Shown here one piece after another: positions 29,664 through 40,169 of a stretch of DNA of 64,000 nt. Origin of the DNA: Rhodoferax sp. BAB1 (lineage in GTDB: Bacteria; Pseudomonadota; Gammaproteobacteria; Burkholderiales; Burkholderiaceae_C); the NCBI RefSeq assembly GCF_013334205.1, contig NZ_CP054424.1, positions 392,001-456,000 of the forward strand, written 5' to 3'. A program made the translations under genes and the position numbers. Positions within the stretch are counted from its first letter, which is position 1; the number at the start of each line of letters is the position of its first letter. Below the pieces are notes generated by a model, which saw nothing but the letters and a program-made list of their open reading frames with translations, searched no databases and was not told the DNA's origin.

Positions 29664-31105
29664 TGGAAGACCTGCGCATCCTCGTCGCCAGGCTGGGCTG
29701 GCCGTCGACCGCTGCACGGTGGTGGACCATGCAGGAACTCGCCGCTCGCCTGGGCGCGCCGGCGTCGAAAGCGGCGACGGAGGCCGCACTCCTCGAATTC
29801 CTCGGCACAAGGAAGCTCGAAGCCGAGGTGGTGGAGGCGCTCGTCGTCTTTTGGATGGCCGCGCAGGCGCACGGGTACGAGGCCGGCCCGAAACTGGCCG
29901 AGAGCATTCCTAAGACGTCCATCCTCTCGGAACTGTTGCTGGAGAGCCTCGGTCTATGGGCGGACACCCCGGACGAAGGCCTCGAAGAAGTGCCTGAAGA
30001 CTTCCAGATCCCACAGGATTTCAACGGGGTGCAAGGTGCAGACCTTCCGCGGATGTTCCGCACCTCCATGACGGAGCTTGAGGCCGCTACGGGGCTGCCG
30101 TTCGTCCGCCAGATGGCTTTCGAGTGGTCGAAGAACAAAGGCGCCTACCCGGATGCTCCTTTTCAGGGCGACCCTTGGCACTTCTCGCGCCCCTTGGGCG
30201 AAGGGTTCAGCGGCCAAATCTCATCTCGGACTGCCTTGCGGATGATCTCCGCCTACCACCGCACGTTGGCGGTTGCTGAGGCGTTCTGGGGCATGCCTCC
30301 CGATAAGGCGGAAGACCGGGCTCTGTTGGCTTTGCCTGTTCACCCGACACTTGCGCTGCTCAGGCCTAGACGACCGGCTTGGTTTCCAGGCCGAACGGAA
30401 TTCGACGGCGATGATGAGGCTATTGGTGGGGCTGTCCGCAGCCTCGTCGAGCGGGTTCAGCAGGAGCGTCCTGGCGATGAGCTGATGGCCTTCTCGTCGC
30501 CCGTTGTGATGTCGATGGGCCGCTGTGTGGAGGTCTCGGTCGTCCGGTGGGCGCAGGCGGCAGGTGGCAGCGTCGCTGATGAAGGCTTGGCGGGGCACTT
30601 GAAGGACCTGTGGAGAACCGGAGAGCTACTCGCAAGCGACTTCCAGGAGCCTCTGGGCACGACTACGTTCCTGGAGTCGCCAACTCCCCACGAGATAGCC
30701 GATGAGGAGAGCAAGGCATGGCCGCTGGCCAAGCCGCTCGATTTCAACCGACTAGGCTACCTGCAGTACGACCTTTATCCTGGGCGGCTCTTCTTGCCGA
30801 CAATGCCAGAGCGGGGACAGTTGGAGGTCACGTCTTGTGGTGGAGGGCTGGAGGTCAAATCCGGTAGTGAAGTGGTCGCTGACCTTTGCTACTGGAATGC
30901 AGGCTGGGGACCGGTTCGCGCTATGCAGTTCGACGGAAACTGCGGTGTGGCCCTTGTCTCCAGAGGCACGGCATATCGCACATCACCGGATGAGGCTGTC
31001 CAGGAGGTGCGATCGTTCTACTTTTGGCGTGTGAGAACGCTCGACGAGAAGAGTGGATTCAGCGGCTTTGAAGAAGAGCTAACCTATGGTGTCACCTTCG
31101 TGTGA
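29663..31105 (+). CDS. Unknown 480-aa partner of the STAND protein
   Basis: The start is ATG 29663, sharing one base with the upstream stop (TGATG), so translation is very probably coupled. The open frame extends upstream but that part overlaps the STAND gene. I recognise no domain. The N-terminal 100 residues are helical and tryptophan-rich (ILVARLGWPSTAARWWTMQEL). The middle (around 140-320) is mixed, with FEWSKNKGAYPDAPFQGDPWHFSRP. The C-terminal 120 residues look beta-rich and aromatic (LGYLQYDLYPGRLFLP; DLCYWNAGWGPVRAMQ; RSFYFWRVRTL). No signal peptide or membrane helix. Presumably a regulator, immunity or recognition subunit of the neighbouring ATPase. Confidence 0.85.
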   Translation: MEDLRILVARLGWPSTAARWWTMQELAARLGAPASKAATEAALLEFLGTRKLEAEVVEALVVFWMAAQAHGYEAGPKLAESIPKTSILSELLLESLGLWADTPDEGLEEVPEDFQIPQDFNGVQGADLPRMFRTSMTELEAATGLPFVRQMAFEWSKNKGAYPDAPFQGDPWHFSRPLGEGFSGQISSRTALRMISAYHRTLAVAEAFWGMPPDKAEDRALLALPVHPTLALLRPRRPAWFPGRTEFDGDDEAIGGAVRSLVERVQQERPGDELMAFSSPVVMSMGRCVEVSVVRWAQAAGGSVADEGLAGHLKDLWRTGELLASDFQEPLGTTTFLESPTPHEIADEESKAWPLAKPLDFNRLGYLQYDLYPGRLFLPTMPERGQLEVTSCGGGLEVKSGSEVVADLCYWNAGWGPVRAMQFDGNCGVALVSRGTAYRTSPDEAVQEVRSFYFWRVRTLDEKSGFSGFEEELTYGVTFV

Positions 31106-31422
31106 CGCAGCTCCCTTTCAACGAACCTTCATGAGGCCGCCGCTAGGGGCCGCTTAGTGGCCGACAGCGTGAGTTCATCCGTTCGAGCCGACCGACGGCA
31201 ACCGCTGCAGACCCGCTGTTGGCGGACGAGTATCGGCTTAAGGCTGGGAGCGGACGTTGAGGTTAGGTCTAGCGACTGACGGCATTTGGCTGAACCGTGA
31301 ATATCACTCCACCCTAAAGCAGACGGCCAAGCCAAGTGCTGCCCCCACTTGCGCAAAAAGACTAGCAATTAGGCGGCTGAAAGGCGCATCCTATATGCCC
31401 CTCAACTCGATGGGAGACCATC
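31106..31422. other. Intergenic region upstream of recombinase copy 1
   Basis: No gene is supported. About 31186-31235 resembles 43368-43415 elsewhere in the island (shared CGACCG..CGCAACCGCTGCA...GTTGGC). The last 39 bases before the recombinase ATG (from GGCGCATCCTA, about 31384) are nearly identical to those before copy 2, so they belong to the duplicated unit. Confidence 0.5.
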
Positions 31423-32046
31423 ATGGAATCAGCTGTAGCCATCGCGCATCGCGAGCCTTGGAACAAAGGCAAGATCGTCGGCCAGAAAGCCCCGTTCAAG
31501 CCCAAGGATATCTGGGCACTCCGTGCCCGTCTTCAGATGGAAAGGCGCATTCGAGAACTCGCACTCCTCAACCTAGGTATCGACAGCAAGCTGCGCGGTT
31601 GCGATCTGGTCGCACTCAAGGTCCGAGACATCTGCCATGGCGACCAGGTGGCAACTCGCGCTATCGTCATGCAACATAAAACCCGGCGTCCGGTTCAGTT
31701 CGAAATCACGGCTGCCTCCCGAGATGCCTTACTGACGTGGATAAAGCATGCCGGATTGAAGCCGGATAACTTCCTATTTCCTAGCCGGCTTCACGATTCG
31801 CCTCACCTCGGAACTCGACAGTACGCCCGCATTCTTGGGCATTGGGTTAACGAACTCGGACTTGAACGAGCTGACTATGGGACGCACTCGATCCGGCGGA
31901 CCAAGGCGACGCTCATCTATAAACGAACCAAGAACCTTCGCGTCGTGCAGTTACTTCTCGGGCACTCCAAAATCGAGTCGACTGTACGGTACCTCGGCAT
32001 AGAAGTCGATGACGCACTCGAAATCTCTGAGCAGACGGAAATCTGA
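31423..32046 (+). CDS. Short tyrosine recombinase, catalytic domain only (copy 1)
   Basis: 207 aa. All six catalytic positions of the tyrosine recombinase family can be assigned: R58 (KLRGCDLVAL), K86 (MQHKTRRP), H155 and R158 (THSIRRT), H181 (LLGHSKIES) and nucleophile Y190 (TVRYLGIE). The N-terminal core-binding domain of normal integrases is missing, so it is either a minimal recombinase or depends on a partner. TGGGAGA lies 6 bases before the ATG. Direct-repeat copy 2 starts 17.3 kb downstream; 24 of 207 residues differ by my alignment. Confidence 0.88.
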   Translation: MESAVAIAHREPWNKGKIVGQKAPFKPKDIWALRARLQMERRIRELALLNLGIDSKLRGCDLVALKVRDICHGDQVATRAIVMQHKTRRPVQFEITAASRDALLTWIKHAGLKPDNFLFPSRLHDSPHLGTRQYARILGHWVNELGLERADYGTHSIRRTKATLIYKRTKNLRVVQLLLGHSKIESTVRYLGIEVDDALEISEQTEI

Positions 32047-32246
32047 GAGGGCGAGACGATGTCCGCCCGGTCAGTCCGGGTGGCTATTCTGACCAATGTC
32101 GCAAAGGACGATGGCATATGAGTCCCGCCGACTTCAATTCATGCATGGTTTTAAGTGGATATGCGGACGACTCTGAGACCGACAACTGAAAGCTATCAAG
32201 CGGAATGGTCCACCGATAAATCTCAACTGCCGGAATCACTGGCGAC

Positions 32247-32624
32247 TTACGGCAGGACGAATCTGACCGTCACGGTCCTGCTAGCCTGCTTGACCACAGC
32301 CACCGCTTTGGTGCCTTTGGCAACCTTGAAATCCCCGGCTGCACCTAGCCATTCACCTTGCGGCACGAGTGCCACCTCCTGCTTGTCTGCTCCGTTGAGC
32401 AAGGTCAGTGCGGCTGTCGCGTTGCTCACATCGACCTTCTTGCCGTGATCACGCAGGTAGAGGCGCAGCTTGTCTTTCTGCGCCACCAGCTCAAAGTCGA
32501 TGTCGCGGGCTTCGGCGACCACGCCGCCATGCAAGGGTTTTTCGGCGTGGCTGTGTGGGCCCGCAGCGTACGCTACGGTTCCCGAGAAAAGCGCAAGCGC
32601 TGTAATAATTGCTAGTAACTTCAT
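32247..32624 (-). CDS. Small periplasmic protein with His motif, metal-resistance associated
   Basis: 125 aa from the ATG at 32624, chosen for AAAGGAAG 5 bases upstream. A Sec signal peptide (MKLLAIITALALFSGTVAYA) is followed by GPHSHAEKPLHGGVV, a His-rich N-terminus likely to bind metal, then a small beta-rich domain with no name I can assign. It lies 55 bases downstream of the RND pump gene and is probably the last gene of that operon. A metal-chaperone role in the periplasm is inferred. Confidence 0.8.
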   Translation of the reverse strand: MKLLAIITALALFSGTVAYAAGPHSHAEKPLHGGVVAEARDIDFELVAQKDKLRLYLRDHGKKVDVSNATAALTLLNGADKQEVALVPQGEWLGAAGDFKVAKGTKAVAVVKQASRTVTVRFVLP

Positions 32625-32678
32625 GGAACTTCCTTTCATTAAGGTAGGACTGCAGAGGGAAACTTGTTTAGTGCGGGT

Positions 32679-35798
<3,120 letters not shown>

Positions 35799-35814
35799 GA
35801 TGTGGGGCTCCCGC

Positions 35815-36936
35815 TCAACGGATCTGGTTGATCAGGGCAGCGGCCTGGGTGGCCACCCGGTCGCCGGCCTGCAGGCCGGAGGTGATGGCCACGGAGGCAC
35901 CATCCAGCGGCTCAACAGTGACCACGCGAGGCTCGAACTGCTCCGGCGCCTTCTTGACCCAGACCACGGACTGATTGGCTGGGTTTTTCATGAGCGAGGC
36001 GGCAGGGACACGCAGACCGCTGACGCGGGTCGCGGTCTGGACGTAGACCTTCACGGGCTGGCCCACGGCCAAGCTGGAAAGCGCAGCACCTTCACCCCGG
36101 AACAGCATGGGCAGCGCCTGCTCGCGCAGGCTGCGGGCCGCGCCGACAAAGCTCAGGCGTATCGATTGCGTCCCGATGGCCACGCTGGCGCCCGCCACAT
36201 TGCGGGCCACATCGGCGTCGTAGGCCAGGGCCTCGATGCGCAGACGTGCGGGGTTGATGACCTCAAAGACCAGTTCACGGGCGTCCACGACCTGGCCCGC
36301 GACCACATGGCTAGAGGCGATCACGCCGGACACCGGGGCCACCAGAGCGTCGCGATTGCTCAGGCCTGCGCCCACGGCGGTCACACGCTCACCCAGGCTG
36401 CTGACTTCACTCTCAGCGGCTTCCAGTTCCTTGCGCGGCACGGTGTCTGCAAGTTCTTGCAGGCGAGCCAGGCGCTTTTCTGCAAGGCTTTTGGCCGCGC
36501 GCAGCTCAGCCAGCTGGGCGGACTGATTGGAGCGCTCGATCTGTCCCGACGACGGAAGCACATAGGCCAGCACCTGACCTTTACGCACGCTCTGGCCGAT
36601 ATTCGGCAGGCCTTGCGGGCCAGGCTCGATGCGGCCCGCAACCATGGCCTGGACCTTGCCGCCGGCATTGGGATCCATCACCACCTTGCCAGCCAGCTCG
36701 ATCGAGCGGGGCAGCTCGGCGAGACTGACGGTGGTGGTGCGCACGTTCAACTGCCGCTGGGCGGGCTTGGGCAGGAAGACGCTGCCATCCGGCAGACGTT
36801 TGGGGCCATTGCCACTGACGGCGGCGGGAGCATCGCCATGGTCATGTCCTTCGCCGGCCCATGTCGTTGTGGGGCTGCCGGCGAGCAAGGCCAGGGTGGT
36901 GAACGCGGAAATGATATTCAGGTAACGGTTTTTCAT
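35815..36936 (-). CDS. RND efflux periplasmic adaptor (CzcB-like membrane fusion protein)
   Basis: 373 aa from the ATG at 36936 (GGGAGG 7 bases upstream). A signal peptide ends near TTTWA, then GEGHDHGDAPA, a His/Asp metal-binding tail also present in the next protein. A lipoyl-type barrel (GGKVQAMVAGRIEPGPQGLPNIGQSVRKGQVLAYV), a coiled-coil hairpin (QSAQLAELRAAKSLAEKRLARLQEL), the second barrel half (ALVAPVSGVIASSHVVAGQVVDA) and C-terminal beta domains follow. The start overlaps the upstream gene by 4 bases. Confidence 0.92.
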   Translation of the reverse strand: MKNRYLNIISAFTTLALLAGSPTTTWAGEGHDHGDAPAAVSGNGPKRLPDGSVFLPKPAQRQLNVRTTTVSLAELPRSIELAGKVVMDPNAGGKVQAMVAGRIEPGPQGLPNIGQSVRKGQVLAYVLPSSGQIERSNQSAQLAELRAAKSLAEKRLARLQELADTVPRKELEAAESEVSSLGERVTAVGAGLSNRDALVAPVSGVIASSHVVAGQVVDARELVFEVINPARLRIEALAYDADVARNVAGASVAIGTQSIRLSFVGAARSLREQALPMLFRGEGAALSSLAVGQPVKVYVQTATRVSGLRVPAASLMKNPANQSVVWVKKAPEQFEPRVVTVEPLDGASVAITSGLQAGDRVATQAAALINQIR

Positions 36937-37484
36937 GCTGCACCTCCCAGGAAAGGATGACGGCGGCCGAAGCGGCGACGCAGGCCCCAGACGCTCAGGG
37001 CCAGAATCAAGAGAGCCAAGCCGGCGTAAAGCAGCCAAGCGAGGAGCCCGGTCTGAGCATGGCTGTGTTCGTCCTCATGCAAATCCAGCTCGCCTGCCAG
37101 CAGATCGGTCTCGCGAGCGGTGACTACAGTGACCATGACGGCATGCTGTCCGGGAGGAAGTTCCTGGGCCAGGCTGACGACAAACTCACCGACGCCCTGG
37201 GCCTGCACGGGAATCTTCTGCCCGGCCAGTTCGAGTTCCAGACGCGCGTCGGGTACCGGGCTGTTGTCGGCACTTTGGTCCAGGTACAGCGTGAGCTGCT
37301 TACCCTGCAGGATGCCCACCAGCTCGAAGCTCTCGGACACCGCCGTAAAACGCGGTGAGGCAGCGCCTTCGGTCATGGCGGGGGTATCGCCGTGGTCGTG
37401 GCCGGGGCCAGCCCAGCTGGATGGGGTGAGGCTCAGTGTGAGGACTGTGAGGCCCAGGGCAAGAAGTTGTTGAAATCGTTTCAT
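36933..37484 (-). CDS. Exported single-pass membrane protein of the metal efflux operon
   Basis: 183 aa from the ATG at 37484. A signal peptide (MKRFQQLLALGLTVLTLSLTPSSWA) precedes GPGHDHGDTPA, nearly the same His-rich motif as in the adaptor. Then comes a compact beta domain (FELVGILQGKQLTLYLDQSADNSPVPDARLELELAGQ), a His/Glu patch (DLHEDEHSHAQ) and one C-terminal transmembrane helix (LLAWLLYAGLALLILALSVWGL) with a basic tail. It probably faces the periplasm and handles metal for the pump. I know no function for it. It sits between the outer-membrane and adaptor genes. Confidence 0.8.
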   Translation of the reverse strand: MKRFQQLLALGLTVLTLSLTPSSWAGPGHDHGDTPAMTEGAASPRFTAVSESFELVGILQGKQLTLYLDQSADNSPVPDARLELELAGQKIPVQAQGVGEFVVSLAQELPPGQHAVMVTVVTARETDLLAGELDLHEDEHSHAQTGLLAWLLYAGLALLILALSVWGLRRRFGRRHPFLGGAA

Positions 37485-37497
37485 GATGGTTTCCGTT

Positions 37498-38871
37498 TCA
37501 CGGGGTGTTTTGCTGGGGCAGCAGGCCCAGGGCCTGGCGTAGGGCCGAGATGGTGGCGGCAAGTTCGACACGGGCGCGGGCGGCCTGCCGTTCGGCGGCG
37601 ATGGCTTCCAGCTCGATGCGCAGGCGTGTGGGCAGATCGGTTTCGCCGGCCTTGAAGGATTTTTCGAAGAACGCGCGTGATTCACGTGCCAGCTGGGCCC
37701 GTCGCTCTGCTGCTGTGAGCTGCGTGCGCGTCGATTCCAGGCGGACCTGGACGCTGTCCAGCGTGGCCTGGATGCGGCCCTGTTCCAGGGCGAGTTGCGT
37801 TTCGGCTTCAATGGCCTGGGCCTGGGCGGACGAAATGCTGGCGCGATTGCGGCTGTCTGAACCAAAGGGGATGCGTACGCCGACGGTGACACTTTGCTGG
37901 TAGCTGTCACCGAAGGCACCGCGATCGCGGCCAGTGGCCAGCATCAGCTCAGGCGTGCCCCGTGTCCTGGCCTGAGCCAGTTCAGCGGATCGGCGAGCGA
38001 TCTCGGTGCGGTTGAGCAGCTCCATCACAGCGGGGTGTCGATCGCCCAGGGCGCTGGCATCCCGCACAAGCTCTGGCGCAGGCTCGGTCAGCAAGGCCTC
38101 GGGCTGGGCGGTGGCGTCTGCGGGCAAGGTCAAACCGCTCAGAGCGCGCAGACGCTGACCAGCCGCTGCCAACGCACTGGCGGCCTCGGCCAGCTCGGCT
38201 TCCGCACCGGCTTGCGCACCTTCGGCCTGGTGCTGATCGGCGCGGGCCAGATCACCGGCCCGTACACGCCGGCTGACATCGGCCGTGAGTTGCTGGGCAT
38301 TGAGCAGTCGCTCGCGCGCCAATACAAATCCAATCCGGGCCAATTGCCACGACCAGTAGGCTTCACGTACCTCGGCAGCCGTCTGCAACTGCGCCAGCAA
38401 GGTGCTGCTTGCCGTGGCCCGTTGTTCGGCCTCCGCAACCGCCATGCTGCGGGAACGCTCGTTCGGCAGCCACAGCGGGATGGCAACACCTGCCGTGTAT
38501 TCACGACGACCCAGGTTGTTGTTCATCTGGTCGGTCTGGCCCGACAGCTCCAGGGCGACGGGCTCCGCCGTCCAGCTGGCTGCTGCTTCCTTGCGCGCTG
38601 CGGCAGCATCCTGGCGCGCCTGCAGCGACCTGGCTTCAGGCTGGCGCTGCCAGGCGGCATCAAACACTTCGGTCAGTGTGAGGACCGGGGTGTTGGCCGA
38701 TGCCACGGGTGGCGCCGGACGAAAACCGGGTTGTGGTGGCGTAGCTGCCGAGTTGGGGATCTGAGCAGGGCCGGGGATGGCTGGCGGCGGCTTGAGCTGA
38801 GCCCAAGCACTGCCGACGCTCCCGCCCAGTACGGCCAGTGCAATGCAAAAAATTCGTTCGATTCGCGGCAT
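37498..38871 (-). CDS. TolC-family outer-membrane efflux protein (CzcC-like)
   Basis: 457 aa from the ATG at 38871 with a signal peptide MPRIERIFCIALAVLGGSVGSAWA. The body consists of two repeats of long amphipathic helices (DAAWQRQPEARSLQARQDAAAARKEAAAS; VMELLNRTEIARRSAELAQARTRGTPELMLATGRDRGAFGDSYQQSVTVGVRIPFG), the OEP domain pattern of CzcC. It forms the outer-membrane channel of the pump encoded downstream; order czcC-X-czcB-czcA-like on the minus strand. Confidence 0.9.
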   Translation of the reverse strand: MPRIERIFCIALAVLGGSVGSAWAQLKPPPAIPGPAQIPNSAATPPQPGFRPAPPVASANTPVLTLTEVFDAAWQRQPEARSLQARQDAAAARKEAAASWTAEPVALELSGQTDQMNNNLGRREYTAGVAIPLWLPNERSRSMAVAEAEQRATASSTLLAQLQTAAEVREAYWSWQLARIGFVLARERLLNAQQLTADVSRRVRAGDLARADQHQAEGAQAGAEAELAEAASALAAAGQRLRALSGLTLPADATAQPEALLTEPAPELVRDASALGDRHPAVMELLNRTEIARRSAELAQARTRGTPELMLATGRDRGAFGDSYQQSVTVGVRIPFGSDSRNRASISSAQAQAIEAETQLALEQGRIQATLDSVQVRLESTRTQLTAAERRAQLARESRAFFEKSFKAGETDLPTRLRIELEAIAAERQAARARVELAATISALRQALGLLPQQNTP

Positions 38872-38998
38872 GCGATTCTCCAATGTGTGAAAGACATCTG
38901 GGGAATCAGCGAGGTGCGATCCTGGGATCGCGACAGACAGACCTGGCGCATCAGCGATGCGCTGGGTCAGAGAGGGGCAGAAGTGCCTACCTCGCCGA

Positions 38999-39352
38999 TC
39001 AGGCGAGGTGAGCCCAGTTGGGCCGTTCAGGCAAGGTGGGTGGCGGGGAGGAAAGCAGGGCCTGCTCCCCGACATGCATGTCGGCCGCCGAGTACAGCAC
39101 AGGCATCACCTGGGAGGCATGCAAGGCCGTTGCACAGCCTGCATGGCAGACCGGACAATCGGCATCAACCGCCCCCAGAGTCTTGGGGCCGCTGTCGTCT
39201 TTGGGCGTCTCATCCGCGTGGTGCTGATGCTCGTGATGACCGAAGTGCTGGGCCGCCGCACCCGTTTCGTGCTGGCAATACACGCTCACTGCCGCCCAGC
39301 TGAGTTGCAGCGGGAGCAGGGCCAGCAGAAAGATGGGGAGCCAGCGGCGCAT
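38999..39352 (-). CDS. CzcI-like small periplasmic protein
   Basis: 117 aa beginning MRRWLPIFLLALLPLQLSWAAVSVYCQHE; an ATG three codons earlier is also possible. After the signal peptide come a cysteine, a His-rich stretch (HFGHHEHQHHADE) and CPVCHAGC with CxxCxxxC spacing. These features match CzcI, a regulator/metal-binding protein at the head of czc operons. It lies 127 bases upstream of the outer-membrane component on the same strand. Confidence 0.8.
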   Translation of the reverse strand: MRRWLPIFLLALLPLQLSWAAVSVYCQHETGAAAQHFGHHEHQHHADETPKDDSGPKTLGAVDADCPVCHAGCATALHASQVMPVLYSAADMHVGEQALLSSPPPTLPERPNWAHLA

Positions 39353-39362
39353 GGACGGCATT

Positions 39363-40157
39363 CTAGCGGGCTTGGCCGAAACCTTGAACAGACCCTTTGG
39401 AGTCCGGGGTAAGCACAGAGGCGGGCCGCTTGAGTTTCGAGCGCATCCGGACAACATTGCGGTTCATCTGATGCCGGATGACGTTGATGAAAAACCATTT
39501 CTTCCAGCCCGAGACGTTGGTGCCATGCACCCGATAGAAATCATCCGGGTTTTCATAGACACCCAGGTCCTGGTTGATGCCTTCGCTCTGGATGTAGGTG
39601 TCGGTTCCGCGCCATGACACCGGCGGGGCCGCCAGGTTGCGCACGGCTACGCCGTAACCACAGAACGGGCGCGCTCCCGGGAATTGCTGCTGGAGAGCGC
39701 TCAGGTAGTCCTGGTCCAGTATGAAGCCCTCCAGATTGACCCAGCGGCCCTGGTACGAGACTTCAACCCAACTGTGGATGATGGAACGCGGTGCCAGCAG
39801 GTAGCCAAGCCCGGTGATAGCGCCTTTCTGCAGGCGCTTGTTGATCGTGAAGCCGTGGAAGCGGCAGGAAATGCCCGTGGCCCTCAGCAAGGCCATCAGC
39901 AGGGTGGCCTTGGTATTGCACTGCCCCAGGCCATCAGCCAGCACCTGTGACGCGGGCAAGTCGTCAGTGACGTTGTAGCCGAAGGCAATGTCGTTGCGCA
40001 CGAAATCGTAGATGGCGCCAATGCGTTCGTACTCCGACAACCCGTTCCAGCCACGCTCGGCGATCAGACGCTGCAGGCTGGGGTGCTGGTAATCGAGGAG
40101 TTCCGTGCTGAGGTGGGAGCCGGAGACCGTGGTGGTGGAGTTGTTGCTTTTTTCCAT
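39363..40157 (-). CDS. Transglutaminase-like cysteine protease domain protein
   Basis: 264 aa, no signal peptide. The transglutaminase core triad can be assigned: Cys80 (GLGQCNTKATLLMALLRATG), His128 (SIIHSWVEV) and an acid in WVNLEGFILD (Glu143). It lies 12 bases downstream of the cadA-like gene and 10 bases upstream of the czcI-like gene, so it is embedded in the metal-resistance operon. The function is unknown; such proteins are usually hydrolases or amidases. It is unusual cargo for such a locus. Confidence 0.8.
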   Translation of the reverse strand: MEKSNNSTTTVSGSHLSTELLDYQHPSLQRLIAERGWNGLSEYERIGAIYDFVRNDIAFGYNVTDDLPASQVLADGLGQCNTKATLLMALLRATGISCRFHGFTINKRLQKGAITGLGYLLAPRSIIHSWVEVSYQGRWVNLEGFILDQDYLSALQQQFPGARPFCGYGVAVRNLAAPPVSWRGTDTYIQSEGINQDLGVYENPDDFYRVHGTNVSGWKKWFFINVIRHQMNRNVVRMRSKLKRPASVLTPDSKGSVQGFGQAR

Positions 40158-40169
40158 ATCGTGCTTTCT

